NCBI RefSeq assembly: GCF_048007035.1
Contig: NZ_CP180355.1
Coordinates: forward strand, 4,898,001 to 4,962,000
Length of the DNA: 64,000 nucleotides
DNA from: Imperialibacter sp963977595
Lineage (GTDB): Bacteria > Bacteroidota > Bacteroidia > Cytophagales > Cyclobacteriaceae
Reading direction: 5' to 3'
Under the pieces are notes generated by a model. That model worked only from the letters and a program-made list of their open reading frames with translations. It was not told the DNA's origin and did not search any database. Every line of letters begins with the position of its first letter. Positions within the stretch are counted from its first letter, which is position 1. The position numbers and the translations under genes were made by a program. Positions 61,608 through 64,000 of this stretch are shown here, piece by piece.

Positions 61608-62162
61608 TTAAAAAACCCCAAACAGCTCAATGTCAAAAATGAGATTGGAGTTCTTAGGGATGGCCACCTTGCCGGAATTGTCACGGACATCGTTTGGCCC
61701 GTACCCAAGTCCCGACGGGATGTACAATGTAATTGTAGATCCATTAGGGATGAGAGGTAGCGTTGTTTGAAAGCCCGCTATCAATCTGTAAAGATAGGTT
61801 TCCAGCTTATCGCCGGCGTCGAATTCTTCGCCAGTACTGAGCAGTTTGCCTGAGTATTTAATCCAGACAACGTTTTCCAATATTGGCTTTTCACCATTGC
61901 CCAGGGCATCGATTTTATAACGAACGCCCTGAGGCTCAGTTAAAATTACGTCTGTCAGGCCCCACATGGCCAGCGAATCATCAATAACCTTCATGTCTGC
62001 CTGTAGCTGAGTTTGGTCTACATTCTTAAGTGCATCATCCAAAAGGTCTTGTGCTGTCAGTGTTTCAGGCTCTTCTTTGTTGCAGCCTGAAAAGAGAAAA
62101 ATGAATGCTGCCAGTAAAATATTTACTCTCAAGGCAAAGGTTCTGTTTTGTACAATCCTCAT
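61608..62162 (-). CDS. FKBP-type peptidyl-prolyl isomerase lipoprotein
   Basis: 184 residues. A lipobox FSGC (C near residue 27) follows a basic N-terminus; the C-terminal half is an FKBP domain (VWIKYSGKLLSTGEEFDAGD, GFQTTLPLIPNGSTITLYIPS, GYGPN, NLIFDIELFGV). It should catalyse proline isomerisation for envelope proteins. Of the type often linked to gliding (GldI) in this phylum, but nothing here proves that. Confidence 0.88.
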   Translation of the reverse strand: MRIVQNRTFALRVNILLAAFIFLFSGCNKEEPETLTAQDLLDDALKNVDQTQLQADMKVIDDSLAMWGLTDVILTEPQGVRYKIDALGNGEKPILENVVWIKYSGKLLSTGEEFDAGDKLETYLYRLIAGFQTTLPLIPNGSTITLYIPSGLGYGPNDVRDNSGKVAIPKNSNLIFDIELFGVF

Positions 62163-62376
62163 TAGTTAAGTTTCTGTTTAAAGTTGGCTAACAATAGTAG
62201 CTGATAAGACCCACACAGCCTCAAATGGTTTAAAGGCAATGGTGATTTTGTAGGCTCAAAGTTATAAGAAATGAATCTTTTAATAGGCTATTTGCGGCAG
62301 GAAGGCGCAAAAATTACCTATCAATTCCAAGAAGAGGCAATGAAGCAGTGGCTTCATGAGTTCAATAGTGATAAGT

Positions 62377-64000
62377 TTAATTGTCGCTTAGTTGCTTCAA
62401 CGCCTGTTCCACACTTTTTACCGGAAGCTTGCAAACTTTGTTTTGGCATACATAAATGATGGTTTCGCCCTCTACAAGTTTGTTTTCAAGAAGCGGAAGG
62501 TTTTCACTGTCCCCTCCCATAAGCATCATTCCTGGGTGATACTCTCTCATCAAAAGCTGGCTTTTTTCCAGTGCATCTGGTCCCATTACTGCAACTTCAA
62601 ACGGTTCGTTCACCAGCAAGCCCATCGAGCTCGCCCATTTGGCAAAGTAGGGGCCACTTTGGGTGAAGTCTTTTGATAGCGAGCCTACCATTTTTTTGCT
62701 CATGTCCAGATTGGTGGCAGACTCATAGTAATGCCCAAGTTTGAAAAGCGCTTCGGCCATGGCTGCGTTGGAGGAGGGGATTACCTGATCGGCGATTTCG
62801 AATTTCCTTGCCACCAACTGCTCCGACGTGTTGGAGGTGTAATAAAAAAAGCCCGTTGATGTATCGTGAAAGTGTGCCACGGCATAGTCAGCAAGGCTGC
62901 GGGCCTGCTCAAGCCAGCGAATATCAAATGTAGCCTGATAAAGTTGGATGAATGCCAGCGAGAGGAAAGCGTAGTCGTCAAGGAAGGCCTCGATTGACGG
63001 CCCGCCATTTGTGTAGCTTCGCCACAGCCCGCCGTCGCTTCTTATCATGTTTTTCTTCAGAAAATCAGCATTCTTAAGGGCAACAGCCAGGTACTCCGGT
63101 TTGCCGAACGCCCAGTAGGCATCTATGTAACCCGACAGCATTAGGGCGTTCCAGGAGGTGAGTATCTTGTCGTCCAGCGACGGACGGATTCGCTTATTTC
63201 TGGTCGCCAAAAGCCGTTTTCTCGACTTTTCAATTGAAGTTGTTGCGGCATCTTCGGTCAGTGCATACTCCGTGGCCAGCTCTGACAGACCGGTTTGTCT
63301 GTACAAGACGTTCTTCCCATGCTCCCAATTGCCTTCTGCACTGATACCGTAATAGTCGCAGAAGAGCTCCGCCGACTTTGCGTCAAGAAGCGCTTCTATT
63401 TCAGCTTTTGTCCACACGTAAAATGTGCCTTCTTCACCTTCGCTATCGGCATTCAGTGAGGAGTAAAAGCCAGACTGTGGGGAGGTTAGTTCGTCGCTTA
63501 CGAACGAAAGTGTTTCTTCCACCACACGAGCATAAGCCTCATTTTTCGTTAACTGATACGCATGGGCGTACAGGCTAACCAGTTGGCCATTGTCGTACAG
63601 CATTTTTTCAAAGTGAGGTACTCTCCACTCTGCATCTGTCGAGTACCTGGCAAACCCTCCCGCAAGGTGATCGTAAATTCCACCGGCAGCCATGGCATCA
63701 AGGGTAGTGCTGACCACTTTCAGGGCACGTTCATTGTTGTTTTGGCGGTGCTCCTGAAGCAGGAATTCCCAAACCACCGGCATTGGAAACTTGGGTGCCC
63801 CTGCCAGGCCGCCAAATGAATAATCAAGGTCTGGTTCCCAGCCCGGGAAGATGCCCTGATAGGTTTGAAGTAGCTCGGTATTTGCTTCTGATTCAGTCGA
63901 AGCAATCATGTTGTTTTCAAGAATGCCTTCAGTGACGGCTGCTGCCTGTTTGTCTACATTCAATCGATCAGACTTGTATGCCTCGGTGATTTGATTCAGC
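62377..64000 (-). CDS. YyaL/DUF255-type protein, C-terminal part (5' end outside the window)
   Basis: About 540 residues are visible; the frame is open to the right edge, so the N-terminal thioredoxin-like DUF255 domain lies outside. The (alpha/alpha)6-barrel part is clear: GGAPKFPMP, GGIYDHLAGGFARYSTDAEWRVPHFEKM, EGTFYVWT, DDKILTSWNALM and DDYAFLSLAFI. This is the spermatogenesis-associated protein 20/YyaL family, distantly related to glycosidases and epimerases; activity unknown. The end VCQNKVCKLPV holds a CxxxxC pair typical of the family. Confidence 0.9.
   Translation of the reverse strand, partial: LNQITEAYKSDRLNVDKQAAAVTEGILENNMIASTESEANTELLQTYQGIFPGWEPDLDYSFGGLAGAPKFPMPVVWEFLLQEHRQNNNERALKVVSTTLDAMAAGGIYDHLAGGFARYSTDAEWRVPHFEKMLYDNGQLVSLYAHAYQLTKNEAYARVVEETLSFVSDELTSPQSGFYSSLNADSEGEEGTFYVWTKAEIEALLDAKSAELFCDYYGISAEGNWEHGKNVLYRQTGLSELATEYALTEDAATTSIEKSRKRLLATRNKRIRPSLDDKILTSWNALMLSGYIDAYWAFGKPEYLAVALKNADFLKKNMIRSDGGLWRSYTNGGPSIEAFLDDYAFLSLAFIQLYQATFDIRWLEQARSLADYAVAHFHDTSTGFFYYTSNTSEQLVARKFEIADQVIPSSNAAMAEALFKLGHYYESATNLDMSKKMVGSLSKDFTQSGPYFAKWASSMGLLVNEPFEVAVMGPDALEKSQLLMREYHPGMMLMGGDSENLPLLENKLVEGETIIYVCQNKVCKLPVKSVEQALKQLSDN

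Noticed and set aside
62271..62459. Small plus-strand open frame overlapping the end of the YyaL-type gene
   Set aside because: About 80 bases overlap the confident gene and the product shows nothing recognisable.

Overview
The window looks like chromosomal DNA of a gliding-type Bacteroidota bacterium, most likely of the order Cytophagales. The grounds are a gldA-gldF-gldG block, many protein families typical of that phylum (DUF6377, DUF5777, DUF1573, DUF6807, CarboxypepD_reg-like, ~800-residue FtsX permeases, an ECF42-type sigma factor with its YCII/DGPF partner), and start codons without clear Shine-Dalgarno sequences. I saw no rRNA or tRNA gene, no prophage and no CRISPR array. Most genes are ordinary and intact; both ends of the window cut through genes on the minus strand.

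Layout. 1-9.8 kb (minus strand): a signalling block with a PAS-only protein (five PAS domains, no output domain), a cytoplasmic histidine kinase with about thirteen PAS domains, a stand-alone receiver, and a receiver-PAS protein cut by the left edge. 10.1-14.4 kb (plus): gldA, gldF, gldG and a DUF4340 gene. 14.5-25.2 kb: mostly minus-strand envelope and metabolic genes, including a probable five-gene operon (c-type haem protein, DUF5777 barrel, YceI, TspO, DUF486), an amidohydrolase lipoprotein and a DUF6377 TPR/HTH regulator. 25.6-26.7 kb: four copies of a triple-hairpin REP-like element, three in tandem before and one after an IS200/IS605-type Y1 transposase. This is the most unusual structure in the window. 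26.7-34.7 kb: GH18 glycosidase, WYL regulator with two SRPBCC genes, pgi, a Tat-exported aminotransferase and an M20 amidohydrolase.

34.8-46.7 kb: two large FtsX-type permeases without ATPase partners, the ECF42 sigma/YCII pair separated by a perfect 26-bp inverted repeat, small stress-type proteins, an aldo-keto reductase/Gfo-Idh/DUF4177 operon and a CaCA antiporter. 46.9-54 kb: phosphosugar mutase, an esterase, a five-gene thioredoxin/rhodanese/DUF2892 operon (in effect a split YgaP), trpS and a DUF1573 protein. 54.2-64 kb: a luciferase-like monooxygenase, a glucuronate-use operon (DUF6807, SDR reductase, uxaC, MFS transporter), a Tat-exported Gfo/Idh dehydrogenase, an FKBP lipoprotein and the C-terminal part of a YyaL-type protein.

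Functional calls rest on motifs I could read in the translations plus general knowledge of the families; no database search was possible. Where the longest open frame begins with TTG, I chose the start by the position of ATG codons and signal peptides.
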